NCBI RefSeq assembly: GCF_014646895.1
Contig: NZ_BMOD01000001.1
Coordinates: 538,982-602,981, forward strand
Length of the DNA stretch: 64,000 nt
Source: Deinococcus roseus
GTDB lineage: Bacteria; Deinococcota; Deinococci; Deinococcales; Deinococcaceae
Direction of reading: 5' to 3'
This document shows positions 8,259-17,390 of this stretch, piece by piece; position 1 is the stretch's first letter, and every line of letters starts with the position of its first letter. Both the position numbers and the translations under genes were made by a program. The notes beneath the pieces are model-generated. The model was not told where the DNA came from. It searched no databases and saw nothing but the letters and a program-made list of their open reading frames with translations.

Positions 8259-9599
8259 ATGGCGCACACCAAAGAAAGCATTCTGCAGGCCCTGAACAGC
8301 AACAATGTGCAGTTTCTCAGGCTGCAGTTCACCGACATTCTGGGCATCGTCAAGAACATTGAGGTGCCTTCCAGCCAGTTTGAAAAAGCCCTCAATGGCG
8401 AGGTGATGTTCGATGGGTCTTCCATTGAAGGGTTCACCCGCATTGAAGAATCCGACATGCTGCTCAAGCCCGATTACGGCACCTTCCTGATTTTCCCCCG
8501 GTTCAGCCATGAAGAGCACGAACTGGGCAAGGTGGCGCGTCTGATCTGTGATGTGGCTTTACCAGACGGCACCCCATTCGAGGGGGACCCCCGGTATGTG
8601 CTGCGGCGGCAAATCAACCGGGCCAAGAAGATGGGGTTTGAGCTGTTTGCAGGTCCAGAGCCTGAATTCTTCCTGTTCGAGCACCCTGAGGATGGCAAGG
8701 CCAGCACCAAGGTGAACGATCAGGCAGGTTACTTTGATCTGGCCCCCATCGACAAAGGGGAACGCATCCGCCGTGAAATCACCAACAAACTGGTGGAAAT
8801 GGGCTTTGAAATTGAGGCGGCCCACCACGAAGTGGCCCCCGGTCAGCACGAGATTGATTTCAGGTATGCCCCCGCCATGGAGACTGCAGACAACATCTCC
8901 ACCTTTAAATTTGTGGTCAAAAGGGTGGCGCTGGAGTATGGACTTTTGGCCAGCTTTTTGCCCAAACCGGTGGCCCGCATCAACGGCAGCGGAATGCACG
9001 TGCACCTGAGCCTGTTCAAAGACGGCAAGAATGCCTTCTACGACGAGAAAGCCGAGTACCAGCTCTCCAACACCGCATTGTTTTTCATCGGGGGTCTGCT
9101 GGAGCATGCCGATGCCATGTGCGCCATCACCAACCCCCTGGTGAACAGCTTCAAGCGTCTGGTTCCTGGTTACGAGGCTCCTGTGAACATCGCCTGGAGC
9201 ACCTCAAACCGTTCTGCCATGGTACGCATTCCTGCCCGCAGAGGCGCAGGAACCCGTGCTGAGCTGCGCATGCCCGATCCTTCCTGCAACCCCTATCTGG
9301 CCCTGGCCGTGATGCTGGCGGCTGGTCTGGACGGCATCGAGAAGCAAATGGAGCCCGCTCCGGCCATCCAGCGCAACATCTACCACATGACCGTGCGCGA
9401 AAAACGCAAACACAAGATCCGCGAGCTGCCCGGAGACCTCAATCAGGCTGTGGACGCTCTGGAACGCAGTGAAGTGCTGACCGAGTGCCTGGGTCAACAT
9501 GTGCTGGAGCACTTTGTGGAAGCCAAACGCCAGGAATGGCGGGAGTACAGTGCTGTGGTGCACCAGTGGGAACTGGACACCTACCTCAGCAATTACTGA
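8259..9599 (+). CDS. glnA: Glutamine synthetase, type I-alpha
   Basis: A 446-residue enzyme making glutamine from glutamate, ammonia and ATP, the main ammonium assimilation step; dodecameric in this family. Visible marks: PEPEFFLFE (metal ligands), KPVARINGSGMHVHLSLF (ATP-binding site), the NRSAMVRIPA stretch (substrate Arg) and the Glu-flap region NSFKRLVPGYEAPVN. Length ~445 and the absence of the beta-type 25-residue insertion and of an adenylylation loop mark the I-alpha class, typically controlled by feedback and a repressor rather than by adenylylation. The ATG at 8259 follows AAAGGA; the longer reading frame upstream covers the leader. Monocistronic, ended by a terminator. Confidence 0.95.
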   Translation: MAHTKESILQALNSNNVQFLRLQFTDILGIVKNIEVPSSQFEKALNGEVMFDGSSIEGFTRIEESDMLLKPDYGTFLIFPRFSHEEHELGKVARLICDVALPDGTPFEGDPRYVLRRQINRAKKMGFELFAGPEPEFFLFEHPEDGKASTKVNDQAGYFDLAPIDKGERIRREITNKLVEMGFEIEAAHHEVAPGQHEIDFRYAPAMETADNISTFKFVVKRVALEYGLLASFLPKPVARINGSGMHVHLSLFKDGKNAFYDEKAEYQLSNTALFFIGGLLEHADAMCAITNPLVNSFKRLVPGYEAPVNIAWSTSNRSAMVRIPARRGAGTRAELRMPDPSCNPYLALAVMLAAGLDGIEKQMEPAPAIQRNIYHMTVREKRKHKIRELPGDLNQAVDALERSEVLTECLGQHVLEHFVEAKRQEWREYSAVVHQWELDTYLSNY

Positions 9600-9623
9600 T
9601 CTGCACTTCAACACAAAACCTTC

Positions 9624-9650
9624 AACCGTGGATGTGTTCCACGGTTTTTT
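9624..9650 (+). terminator. Intrinsic terminator of glnA
   Basis: Stem AACCGTGGA (9624-9632) with TCCACGGTT (9638-9646), 5-base loop, followed by a run of T. Confidence 0.9.
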
Positions 9651-10006
9651 GTTGTCATCTGGAAAGCCAGCAGGCCAGCTGGCCTTTATGCAGCCCCTCA
9701 TGCAGGTCTACGCTGGGAGTAACACTTGTCAGTGGGGTTGGCAAGGGTTCCATTTGCAGGATGTCAGGTTTTTTCTGCTCCATTTGCAATTTTGAAGCGG
9801 TTTTGTTTCAAATTTGCAAATTTTTTCTGAAGCCCCTGGCAAAAAATTTCGCACACACATCCAGAATGGCGTAGTTTGTACACTAAGCGTTTATGCCTAG
9901 TCCAGTGAATAACAATAAAATGCGCCACAAACGAATTTTTCCCGGTACAAATGTATACAGTTTGCCTTTTTTATGCACCCAGAGCCACATTTTCACCGAT
10001 TTTTCA
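9651..10006. other. AT-rich intergenic region without a gene
   Basis: Between the glnA terminator and the liv promoter. It is much richer in A and T than the surroundings (for example T and A runs at 9760-9850 and 9910-9975) and shows repeated TTTGCAA/TTGCAAA words near 9785-9822, but no coding signal. It may hold regulator sites for the liv operon. Confidence 0.5.
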
Positions 10007-10035
10007 TTGACAAGGTTTTGACCCATCGTTATTAT
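10007..10035 (+). promoter_or_regulatory. Promoter of the livHMGF operon
   Basis: TTGACA (10007-10012), 17-base spacer, TATTAT (10030-10035), close to the sigma-70 consensus. Leader of about 110 bases before livH. Confidence 0.85.
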
Positions 10036-10154
10036 GACCAAGTGTTCAGGTTCTGCTCAGTCTGGTTGTCAAGAAGGGCTGTCCAGAACCGGTGAAGACA
10101 AGGTTGGTGACACACTGTGAACCCCAGGTTTTCGGTGTGATGCGTGGAGGTTAA

Positions 10155-11135
10155 ATGAGCGACTTACAAATCTGGATCTCGATCTTTCGGGACGGTCTGA
10201 TCTTAGGGGTGATCTACGCCGTCATTGCTCTGGGTTACACCATGGTTTATGGGGTGTTGCAACTCATCAATTTCGCCCACTCTGAGGTTTTTGCCACAGG
10301 GGCCATCGTCGGCTATGAAGTGCTGATCCTCTTCAAAGACAGTGGCATCAATGGTTATGTGCAGGTAGGCATTGCCCTGCTGGTGGCCATGCTGATCTCG
10401 GGCGGTCTGAATGTGCTGATCGAGCGTCTGGCGTACCGACCCCTCAGAAATGCACCCAAACTGGTGCCCCTGATCACCGCCATTGGGGTGAGCTTTCTGC
10501 TGCAGGACACCCTGCGCATGTTCCTCAACGTCAAGGAACAGACCGACAAGGTTCCTTACCCCACTGTGTTGGGAAGCGACATGATCCTGGGACTGCAACC
10601 TGCTGACCTGCTCTTGATCATTGTAGGTGGGGTCATGCTGGTGGGCCTGAATTTCCTGGTCAACAGAACCAAACTGGGCACCGCCATTCGCGCCGTGGCC
10701 CAGGACGGCCAGACTGCACGCCTGATGGGCATCAACACCAACAACATCATCGCCCTGACCTTCTTCATTGGGGGCGCACTCGGTGGTGTGGCAGGTGTGC
10801 TGTGGGGCGTCAAATTCGGTCAAGTGGATGCGTACATGGGAACTGCACCAGGACTGAAGGCCTTTACTGCGGCTGTGCTGGGAGGCATTGGAAGCGTTCC
10901 AGGTGCTGTGGTGGGGGGACTGGTGTTGGGCTTCCTGGAAAACCTGATTGCCACCATCAGCATCTTCGGTGTCAAGATGACCCTCACCGACAACAGTTTC
11001 ATACAGGGAATTGGCAGTGTCTTGCAGAACATCAACATCCAGTGGAAAGATGTTGGGCCTTTCATGGTGCTGATCATCATCCTGATCTTCAAACCCGCTG
11101 GTCTGCTCGGTAAAGCCACCACCGAGAAGGTATAA
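10155..11135 (+). CDS. livH: Branched-chain amino acid ABC transporter permease LivH
   Basis: A 326-residue inner-membrane permease with about eight hydrophobic segments. The motif QLINFAHSEVFATGA after the first helices is typical of LivH (NFAHGE...GA), and the EAA-like loop GTAIRAVAQDGQTARLMGIN contacts the ATPases. With LivM it forms the channel importing leucine, isoleucine and valine. GGAGG lies before the ATG. First gene of a tight operon; livM starts nine bases after its stop. Confidence 0.93.
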   Translation: MSDLQIWISIFRDGLILGVIYAVIALGYTMVYGVLQLINFAHSEVFATGAIVGYEVLILFKDSGINGYVQVGIALLVAMLISGGLNVLIERLAYRPLRNAPKLVPLITAIGVSFLLQDTLRMFLNVKEQTDKVPYPTVLGSDMILGLQPADLLLIIVGGVMLVGLNFLVNRTKLGTAIRAVAQDGQTARLMGINTNNIIALTFFIGGALGGVAGVLWGVKFGQVDAYMGTAPGLKAFTAAVLGGIGSVPGAVVGGLVLGFLENLIATISIFGVKMTLTDNSFIQGIGSVLQNINIQWKDVGPFMVLIIILIFKPAGLLGKATTEKV

Positions 11136-11144
11136 GAGGTCCCC

Positions 11145-12464
11145 ATGACACACAACAACCGCACTGAGAAAAAACCAGGCATCCTGGACAATCCCCAACT
11201 GGCATCCCTGATTGTGCTGATTTACACCGCCATCACCAGCACCCTGATGCTGACCATCGCCACCACCGCCAACAACCTGGTGCAGTCCCTGTTTTTTGCT
11301 GCTTTTCTGGGAACCGTGGTCCTCACCTTCAAGAGCAAAGCCAGCACCTGGGCCAAGATCCTTTCTCTGGCTCCTGCCCTGATGGTCGTGATGCCCATCA
11401 TTGGCCTGAGAAATGAATTCCTGCTGGAAGTTGTGCTGCAGATCGTGATTTACGCTGCACTGGCCCTGGGCCTCAACATCGTGGTGGGTCTGGCCGGACT
11501 GCTGGACCTGGGCTATGTGGCCTTCTTTGCTGTGGGTGCTTACACCTGGGGCATTTTTGGCTCCGCCCAGCTTGGCAAGATCAACGGACAGGGCGGCAGC
11601 GGTCTGGACGGCAACTGGTTCTGGCTGTTCCTCGCACTGGCCATTCTGGTGGCCATCGGGGTGGGCGTCCTGATCGGTCTGCCCGTGCTGAAACTCAAAG
11701 GGGATTACCTCGCCATCGTGACGCTGGGCCTCGGGGAAGTGATCCGGGTGTTCGCCAACAACCTCACCCCCATCACCAACGGACCCAACGGCGTGCTGGG
11801 CATCAACCCTCCGCACATCGGCTGGTTCTCTGCTTTGCTGGCTCCCATCATCAACAGATACGAACTCAGCGAACCGCAGGTGTTTGCGCTGTTCCTGTAC
11901 TTCCTGGTGCTGGTGGTCATCGCCATCATCGTGCTGTTCAACATGCGTCTGGACCAGAGCCACATTGGCCGCAACTGGATCGCCATCCGTGAAGACGAGA
12001 TTGCTGCCCAGGCCATGGGGGTTCCTCTGGTGCGCACCAAACTGATCGCCTTTGCCACCGGTGCAAGTTTCGCCGGGGTGATGGGGGCCATCTTCGCCAT
12101 CAAACAGACTGCTGTTTCTCCCGAAGACTTCACCTTCTTCCAGTCGATCGGTGTGCTGGTGATGGTGATTCTGGGCGGCATGGGCAGCATTCCCGGTGTG
12201 ATTGTGGGTGCCATGGCCGTGATCTGGCTGCAACTGGATTTCCTGAAGTCCCTCTCCGAGTATCTGCAAACCCTGCCTGCTTTCCAGGACAACAACACCT
12301 TCGATCCTGCCAAGTACGAAAAACTCTACTTTGGTCTGCTCCTGATCCTGATGATGCTGTTCCGCCCTCAGGGCCTCTTGCCTGCAGTGCGCAAACACAT
12401 CAAGATTCCAGAAGAAGCCCTGCCTGGCACACCTGTGGCCAAGCCTGCCCAGGGGGTCAAATAA
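11145..12464 (+). CDS. livM: Branched-chain amino acid ABC transporter permease LivM
   Basis: A 439-residue permease, the second channel half. It begins with a poorly conserved ~100-residue region containing about three hydrophobic helices, then the LivM core (LGLNIVVGLAGLLDLGYVAFFAVGAY and the EAA-like loop GRNWIAIREDEIAAQAMGV). Its last base is shared with the livG start (TAATG), indicating translational coupling. Confidence 0.93.
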   Translation: MTHNNRTEKKPGILDNPQLASLIVLIYTAITSTLMLTIATTANNLVQSLFFAAFLGTVVLTFKSKASTWAKILSLAPALMVVMPIIGLRNEFLLEVVLQIVIYAALALGLNIVVGLAGLLDLGYVAFFAVGAYTWGIFGSAQLGKINGQGGSGLDGNWFWLFLALAILVAIGVGVLIGLPVLKLKGDYLAIVTLGLGEVIRVFANNLTPITNGPNGVLGINPPHIGWFSALLAPIINRYELSEPQVFALFLYFLVLVVIAIIVLFNMRLDQSHIGRNWIAIREDEIAAQAMGVPLVRTKLIAFATGASFAGVMGAIFAIKQTAVSPEDFTFFQSIGVLVMVILGGMGSIPGVIVGAMAVIWLQLDFLKSLSEYLQTLPAFQDNNTFDPAKYEKLYFGLLLILMMLFRPQGLLPAVRKHIKIPEEALPGTPVAKPAQGVK

Positions 12465-13252
12465 TGCTCCTGAATGTTGAAAACATCCGCAAGACCTTCG
12501 GGGGTCTGGTGGCCGTGAACGATGTGACCTTCCAGGTGCCTGAACGCAGCATCATCAGCGTGATTGGCCCGAACGGTGCAGGAAAAACCACCTTCTTCAA
12601 CATGATCACGGGGATTTACCAGCCTGACCGGGGCACCATCAATCTGGCGGGCAAGGACCTGGTGGGCCTCAAACCTGATGAGGTGACGGTGGCTGGCATT
12701 GCCCGCACCTTCCAGAACATCCGTCTGTTTTCCAGCATGACCGCCGTGGAGAACATCATGGTGGCCCGCAATGTGCGCATGAAACTGAGCTTCTGGGATG
12801 CCCTGTTGAACACCCCCAATTTCCGCCGTCAGGAAAAGGAAGCCCTGGACGCTTCCCTGACCCTGCTGGATTTTGTGGGTCTGCGTCGGGCGGCCAACGA
12901 AGGCGCAACCGATTTGCCTTACGGAGACCAGCGCCGCCTGGAAATTGCGCGTGCACTTGCCACCAACCCCAAATTGATCCTGCTGGACGAGCCTGCTGCA
13001 GGCATGAACCCCCGCGAAACCGAGGAGCTCAAAGACCTGATCCGCCGCATCCGTGACGATCTGGGGGTGACAGTGGTCCTCATTGAACACGACATGCGTC
13101 TGGTGATGAGCATCAGCGAAAAAATCACCGTGCTGGATTACGGCACCAAGATTGCTGAGGGGCTGCCCGAAACCATCCGCAGCAACCCCAAGGTGCGTGA
13201 AGCGTACCTCGGGCGTGGACACGCAGCCGGTGAGAAACGAGGAGGAGCCTGA
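12464..13252 (+). CDS. livG: Branched-chain amino acid ABC transporter ATPase LivG
   Basis: A 262-residue cytoplasmic ATP-binding subunit. Walker A GPNGAGKT starts near residue 35; the LivG-type insertion TVENIMVARNVRM is present (reads TAVENIMVA); Walker B is LILLDEPAAGMNPRE; the H-loop is in IEHDM. The signature region reads LPYGDQRRLEIARAL, the usual variant of LivG proteins. It overlaps livM and livF by one base each. Confidence 0.95.
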   Translation: MLLNVENIRKTFGGLVAVNDVTFQVPERSIISVIGPNGAGKTTFFNMITGIYQPDRGTINLAGKDLVGLKPDEVTVAGIARTFQNIRLFSSMTAVENIMVARNVRMKLSFWDALLNTPNFRRQEKEALDASLTLLDFVGLRRAANEGATDLPYGDQRRLEIARALATNPKLILLDEPAAGMNPRETEELKDLIRRIRDDLGVTVVLIEHDMRLVMSISEKITVLDYGTKIAEGLPETIRSNPKVREAYLGRGHAAGEKRGGA

Positions 13253-13962
13253 TGCTGCAACTGAACAACGTGAGCACCTTTTACGGGCAAATTCAGGCCC
13301 TGAGGGGCATCAGCATGGAAGTGAACCAGGGCGAGATTGTGGCATTGATCGGAGGCAACGGGGCAGGCAAAACCACCACATTGCGTTCCATCAGCGGCAT
13401 GATCAAGGTCAAATCCGGGGACATCCTGCTGGAAGGCAAGAAGATCAACGGCATCTCCAGCAATGAACTGACCGCCAGAGGCATGGCCCACGTGCCCGAA
13501 GGCCGCCGCATCTTCCCCCGCCTGACCGTGATGGAGAACCTGGAGATGGGGGCTTACCTGGTCAACGACAAGAAGCTGATTGCCCAGCGCATGCAGCGTG
13601 GCTTCGAGTTCTTCCCCCGTCTGGCAGAGCGCAAAACCCAGCTTGGAGGTACCCTGTCCGGGGGCGAGCAGCAGATGCTGGCAGTGGCCCGTGCCCTGAT
13701 GATCGAGCCCAAACTGCTGTTGCTGGATGAACCCAGCATGGGTCTGAGCCCGCTGTTTGTGGAAGCCATCTTTGACATCATCGTCAAGCTTAAACAGGAA
13801 CTCAAAACCACCATTTTGCTGGTGGAACAGAATGCCAGCATGGCACTGGACATTGCAGACCGTGCTTATGTCTTAAGAACCGGCGAAATCATCTTGAATG
13901 GCAAGGCAGAAGACATTGCCAACAACAACAGCGTAAAAGAAGCTTACCTCGGAGAAGCTTAA
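13252..13962 (+). CDS. livF: Branched-chain amino acid ABC transporter ATPase LivF
   Basis: A 236-residue ATP-binding subunit, partner of LivG. Walker A GGNGAGKT near residues 34-41, Q-loop region around 80, signature LSGGEQQMLAVARAL, Walker B LLLLDEPSMGLSP, H-loop replaced by Gln in VEQNAS as is normal for LivF. GAGGAG precedes the start. Last gene of the operon; a strong terminator follows. Confidence 0.95.
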   Translation: MLQLNNVSTFYGQIQALRGISMEVNQGEIVALIGGNGAGKTTTLRSISGMIKVKSGDILLEGKKINGISSNELTARGMAHVPEGRRIFPRLTVMENLEMGAYLVNDKKLIAQRMQRGFEFFPRLAERKTQLGGTLSGGEQQMLAVARALMIEPKLLLLDEPSMGLSPLFVEAIFDIIVKLKQELKTTILLVEQNASMALDIADRAYVLRTGEIILNGKAEDIANNNSVKEAYLGEA

Positions 13963-14008
13963 CCACCCTTTCATATTTACAGCACTTATTTGTAATCCTT
14001 TGACATCA

Positions 14009-14046
14009 GGAACACTAAAAAGCCTTCATCGGCTTTTTAGTGTTCC
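14009..14046. terminator. Intrinsic terminator of the liv operon
   Basis: A perfect 16-base stem from GGAACACTAAAAAGCC with a 6-base loop (TTCATC); the T run lies inside the 3' arm. It separates the transporter operon from the binding-protein gene, which has its own promoter. Confidence 0.85.
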
Positions 14047-14087
14047 ATGATGAATTTAACACCCCTTTATCATCTTGAAATGACCGT

Positions 14088-14116
14088 TTGACAAATTGAA
14101 ACTGGCAAGGTAGCAT
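14088..14116 (+). promoter_or_regulatory. Promoter of the branched-chain amino acid binding protein gene
   Basis: TTGACA (14088-14093), 17-base spacer, TAGCAT (14111-14116). The open frame that overlaps this promoter is therefore unlikely to start upstream of 14190. Confidence 0.7.
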
Positions 14117-14189
14117 GATCGCAGCTTGCATAAAACAGCAGTGTTCCATTCCGTTCTGCGGAATGGGAGTTCCACCAGGAGGAAAAGGT

Positions 14190-15356
14190 ATGCGTGCAAA
14201 AGTTTTAGGTGTAGCTGTACTTGCAGGTCTGGCCCTGGGCAGTGCCAATGCTGCCACAGTCGTGAAAATCGCCACCCTGAGCCCCCTCTCGGGCCCTGTG
14301 GCCAACATCGGTGAACAGATCAATCTGGGCGCCAAACTGGCCATTGCCGATAAAGCCAAATACTTCCTGGACAAGTACGGCATCGAACTGCAAGTCAGCA
14401 GCAACGATGACCAGGCCACCGCCTCCGTGGGTGTGGCTGCTGCCAAGAAGATCGCCACCGACCAGCGCGTGCTGGCCATTGTGGGCACCCTCAACTCCAG
14501 CGTGGTGACCCCCGTCTCCGAAGCTGTGAAGGGCCGCAACCTGGCGATTGTCTCCCCCGCCAACACTGCCACCACAGTGACCGACCGTGGTCTGCCCAAC
14601 ATGAACCGCATCTGCGCCCGTGACGACGCTCAGGGTGCTGCCGGTGCAGATTATCTGGCCAAGACCCTGAAAGCCAAAACCGTTTACGTGGTCCACGACA
14701 AAACCACCTACGGTGAAGGTCTCGCCACCGAAGTGAAAAAAGGCCTGGAGGCCCAGGGCGTGCGCGTGGTCTTCGAAGGCACCGACGAGAAGAGCAACTT
14801 TGCTCCCCTGGTCACCAAAGTCTCCGCCATCAACCCTGACGCTGTGTACTACGGCGGTCTGGCCTCCACCGGTGGTGCACTGTTCGTCAAGCAACTGCGT
14901 GCTGCTGGCGTGAAAGCCACCTACATGGGCGGCGACGGTCTGGACGACAGCGAACTGCAGAAACAGGCCGGTGACGCTGCCAAAGGCGTGCTGTTCACCA
15001 CTGCTGCTGCTTCTGTCGATGTGGTTCCCGAAGCCAAGAAGCTGGAAGACAACTTCAAGAAAACCTTCAACAAGGAAATGCTGGGCTACGGCCTGATGTC
15101 CTACGACGCTGCCAACGTGGTGCTCGCAGGCATCGAGAAAGCCATCAAGGACAACAAACTGTCCAAAGGCCGTTCTCCTTCCCGCGCCCAGGTCATGAAA
15201 GCCATCCGTGCTGTGAAAGTGGAAACCCTTTCCGGCACCGTGGAATTCAACAGCATGGGTGACCGCAAAGCAGGCTACCTGTACATCGCCAAAGTTCAGG
15301 ACAACCTGGACCTCAAGATCATTGGTCAAGTGGCCGTCAAAGCCCCCAAGCCCTGA
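14190..15356 (+). CDS. Branched-chain amino acid ABC transporter substrate-binding protein
   Basis: A 388-residue secreted/periplasmic-type binding protein of the Leu/Ile/Val (type I) family. A signal peptide spans residues 1-21, cleaved after GSANA; no lipobox Cys, so it is not a lipoprotein. The mature start TVVKIATLSPLSGPVANIGEQ is typical, as is YGEGLATEVKKGLEAQGVRV in the hinge region. AGGAGGAAAAGGT precedes the ATG at 14190. It has its own promoter and terminator, so it can be made in excess over the LivHMGF complex it serves. Confidence 0.93.
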   Translation: MRAKVLGVAVLAGLALGSANAATVVKIATLSPLSGPVANIGEQINLGAKLAIADKAKYFLDKYGIELQVSSNDDQATASVGVAAAKKIATDQRVLAIVGTLNSSVVTPVSEAVKGRNLAIVSPANTATTVTDRGLPNMNRICARDDAQGAAGADYLAKTLKAKTVYVVHDKTTYGEGLATEVKKGLEAQGVRVVFEGTDEKSNFAPLVTKVSAINPDAVYYGGLASTGGALFVKQLRAAGVKATYMGGDGLDDSELQKQAGDAAKGVLFTTAAASVDVVPEAKKLEDNFKKTFNKEMLGYGLMSYDAANVVLAGIEKAIKDNKLSKGRSPSRAQVMKAIRAVKVETLSGTVEFNSMGDRKAGYLYIAKVQDNLDLKIIGQVAVKAPKP

Positions 15357-15367
15357 TCTGAAATTTG

Positions 15368-15396
15368 AAAAAGCGCAGCATGTGCTGCGCTTTTTT
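15368..15396 (+). terminator. Intrinsic terminator of the binding protein gene
   Basis: Stem AAAAAGCGCAGCA with TGCTGCGCTTTTT, 2-base loop, ending in T residues. Confidence 0.9.
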
Positions 15397-15629
15397 GTTC
15401 CCTGACCTGTGGACCGGGTTCAACACTGCATCGGGTTCAATTTGCATGGTGGCTGCATGAAGACACACAGCATCTGAAATGCAAAACCTGCAAAAAGTGT
15501 CCAAAACCCGCCAGAACATTGGCTGCCCTTCCTTACAAATTGCAGGCTGTATGCAGGATACAGGCGGTTTTTTGTTGATAAATACAGCAAAAACACCCTC
15601 CTATACAGGTTTACAAAATGTCAGAACGG
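15397..15629. other. Intergenic region without a gene
   Basis: Nothing recognisable between the terminator and the next promoter. Several GCATG/CTGCA-rich words occur (15430-15560) but no coding frame with a ribosome site. Confidence 0.4.
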
Positions 15630-15658
15630 TTGACAAGTTTCAATCCACTGGTTAGGCT
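15630..15658 (+). promoter_or_regulatory. Promoter of the peptide transporter operon
   Basis: TTGACA (15630-15635), 17-base spacer, TAGGCT (15653-15658), 45 bases before the start codon. Confidence 0.75.
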
Positions 15659-15702
15659 GTACGCAAACGTTAATTCCCGTTGCGTTTCTTCAAGGAGGAT
15701 GT

Positions 15703-17286
15703 ATGAAGCGAATCGCCATTTCCGCTGCTCTTGCCCTCTCCAGCGTTGCTTTTGCCGCTGGAGGCACCCTGGTTTATGGTTCGGGCGGACAGCCGGTCAG
15801 CCTGGAATCCGGCAACATCACCGACGGCAACAGCATCATCGTCCAGCGCCAGATTTACGACACCCTGGTGGACTTTGCCGACGGCAGCACCAAACCCATT
15901 CCCGGACTGGCCACCCGCTGGACCTCCAACAAAGACGCCACCGAGTGGACTTTCACCCTGCGCAAGAACGTGAAATTCACCGACGGCACCCCTTTCAACG
16001 CCGACGCCGTGATCTTCAACGTCAACCGCTGGTGGGATCCCAAGTTCGAATTCGGTTACCGCGACAGCGGCAAGACTTACGAAATCTGGGGCCAGCTGAT
16101 GGGCGGCTACAAAGGTGAAGCTTCGGGCTTCCTGAAGAGCGTCACCAAGGTGAACGACTACAGCGTCAAATTCACCCTGACCAGCCCTGTGACCGTGTTC
16201 CCCGACCTGATCGGCTCTGGTTACTTCGGCATTGCCAGCCCCACCGCCATCAAGGCCCAGGGCGAAAAATACGGCACCCCTGCTTCCAAACCCGTGGGCA
16301 CCGGTCCTTTCGTGTTCGACAGCTGGAAAACCGGCGACCGCATTGTGGTCAAGGCCAACCCCAATTACTGGGATGCCAAAGCCCAGGTGGACGAAGTGGT
16401 GTTCCGTTTCATTACAGACCGCAACCAGCGCCTGAACGAGCTGCGTGCAGGCACCATCGACTTCACCTCTGACCTGGATCCCCAGGCCGCCAAGAACATG
16501 AAGAACGATGCCAAAGTGGACGCTGTGCTGAAACCCTCCTTCAACGTGGGTTTCATCAGCCTGAACGTGCGCAACGAGTACCTGAAGAACGTCAAGGTGC
16601 GTCAGGCCATCAGCATGGCCTTCGACAAGAAAGCCATTGTGGAAGAGTTCTGGGGAGACATTGGCACCTCCAACGCCAGCTTCCTGCCTCCTGTGATGGC
16701 CTGGGCCAACAGCAAGAAAGTCCCTGCCGACTACAAGTACGATCCTGCTGCCGCCAAGAAGCTGCTGGCCGAAGCTGGATACCCCAACGGATTCAGCCTG
16801 GACTTCTGGTACATGCCCGTGTCCCGTCCTTACTTCCCCAGCCCCAAAGACATCGCTGAAGCTGTGGCTGCAGAGCTGTCCGGCATTGGCATCAAGGTCA
16901 ACCTGAAAACCAAAGACTGGGCGCAGTACCTGGCAGACCGCAACACCGCCCCCGGCTTTGACATCTACATGATCGGCTGGACCGGCGACTACGGCGATCC
17001 TGACAACTTCTACAGTGCCTACTACGGCCCCAGCGCCAGCGATGACTCAGGTTACAACCCCAAAGAACTCGCCGACCTGCTGGAGCAGGGCAAGGCTGCC
17101 AAGGGCCAGGCCGCCAAAGCCAAGGTTTACAGCAAGATCCACGAGATCACCTACAACGCCTACGTGCGCATCCCCGTGGTGCACAGCCAGCCCCTCGGCG
17201 GCAAGGCCAAGTACGTGAAAGGCTGGGTGCCCAGCCCCCTGGGTTCTGAAGCTTTCAACAAAATCACCATCGACGGCAAGAAGTAA
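15703..17286 (+). CDS. Peptide/oligopeptide-type ABC transporter substrate-binding protein (family 5)
   Basis: A 527-residue exported protein of the SBP_bac_5 (DppA/OppA/NikA) family. Signal peptide residues 1-18 ending VAFA, no lipobox Cys. Family marks: the ATRWTSNKDATEWTFTLRKNVKFTDGTPFNADAV region and the later VGTGPFVFDSWKTGDRIVVKANPNYWD. It should deliver peptides, or another ligand of this family, to the two permeases encoded next. AAGGAGG precedes the ATG. A terminator-like hairpin after the gene probably lets it be made in excess over the permeases. Confidence 0.92.
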   Translation: MKRIAISAALALSSVAFAAGGTLVYGSGGQPVSLESGNITDGNSIIVQRQIYDTLVDFADGSTKPIPGLATRWTSNKDATEWTFTLRKNVKFTDGTPFNADAVIFNVNRWWDPKFEFGYRDSGKTYEIWGQLMGGYKGEASGFLKSVTKVNDYSVKFTLTSPVTVFPDLIGSGYFGIASPTAIKAQGEKYGTPASKPVGTGPFVFDSWKTGDRIVVKANPNYWDAKAQVDEVVFRFITDRNQRLNELRAGTIDFTSDLDPQAAKNMKNDAKVDAVLKPSFNVGFISLNVRNEYLKNVKVRQAISMAFDKKAIVEEFWGDIGTSNASFLPPVMAWANSKKVPADYKYDPAAAKKLLAEAGYPNGFSLDFWYMPVSRPYFPSPKDIAEAVAAELSGIGIKVNLKTKDWAQYLADRNTAPGFDIYMIGWTGDYGDPDNFYSAYYGPSASDDSGYNPKELADLLEQGKAAKGQAAKAKVYSKIHEITYNAYVRIPVVHSQPLGGKAKYVKGWVPSPLGSEAFNKITIDGKK

Positions 17287-17343
17287 AACAGCAAGTCTCA
17301 TCTCGTAAAGACCGTCAGTAACGTCTATGTGATGCTTTGTGAT

Positions 17344-17375
17344 AGGGACATAGTTTAAGGCTATGTCCCTTTTTC
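17344..17375 (+). terminator. Intercistronic terminator/attenuator
   Basis: Stem AGGGACATAG (17344-17353) with CTATGTCCCT (17361-17370), 7-base loop and five T residues, lying between the binding-protein gene and the first permease gene. No promoter is evident between it and 17391, so it is probably leaky. Confidence 0.8.
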
Positions 17376-17390
17376 TGTAAGGGAGTCTTT

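Noticed and set aside
10203..12398. 731-codon minus-strand frame opposite livH/livM
   Set aside because: His/Gln/Asp-rich shadow of two clear permease genes.
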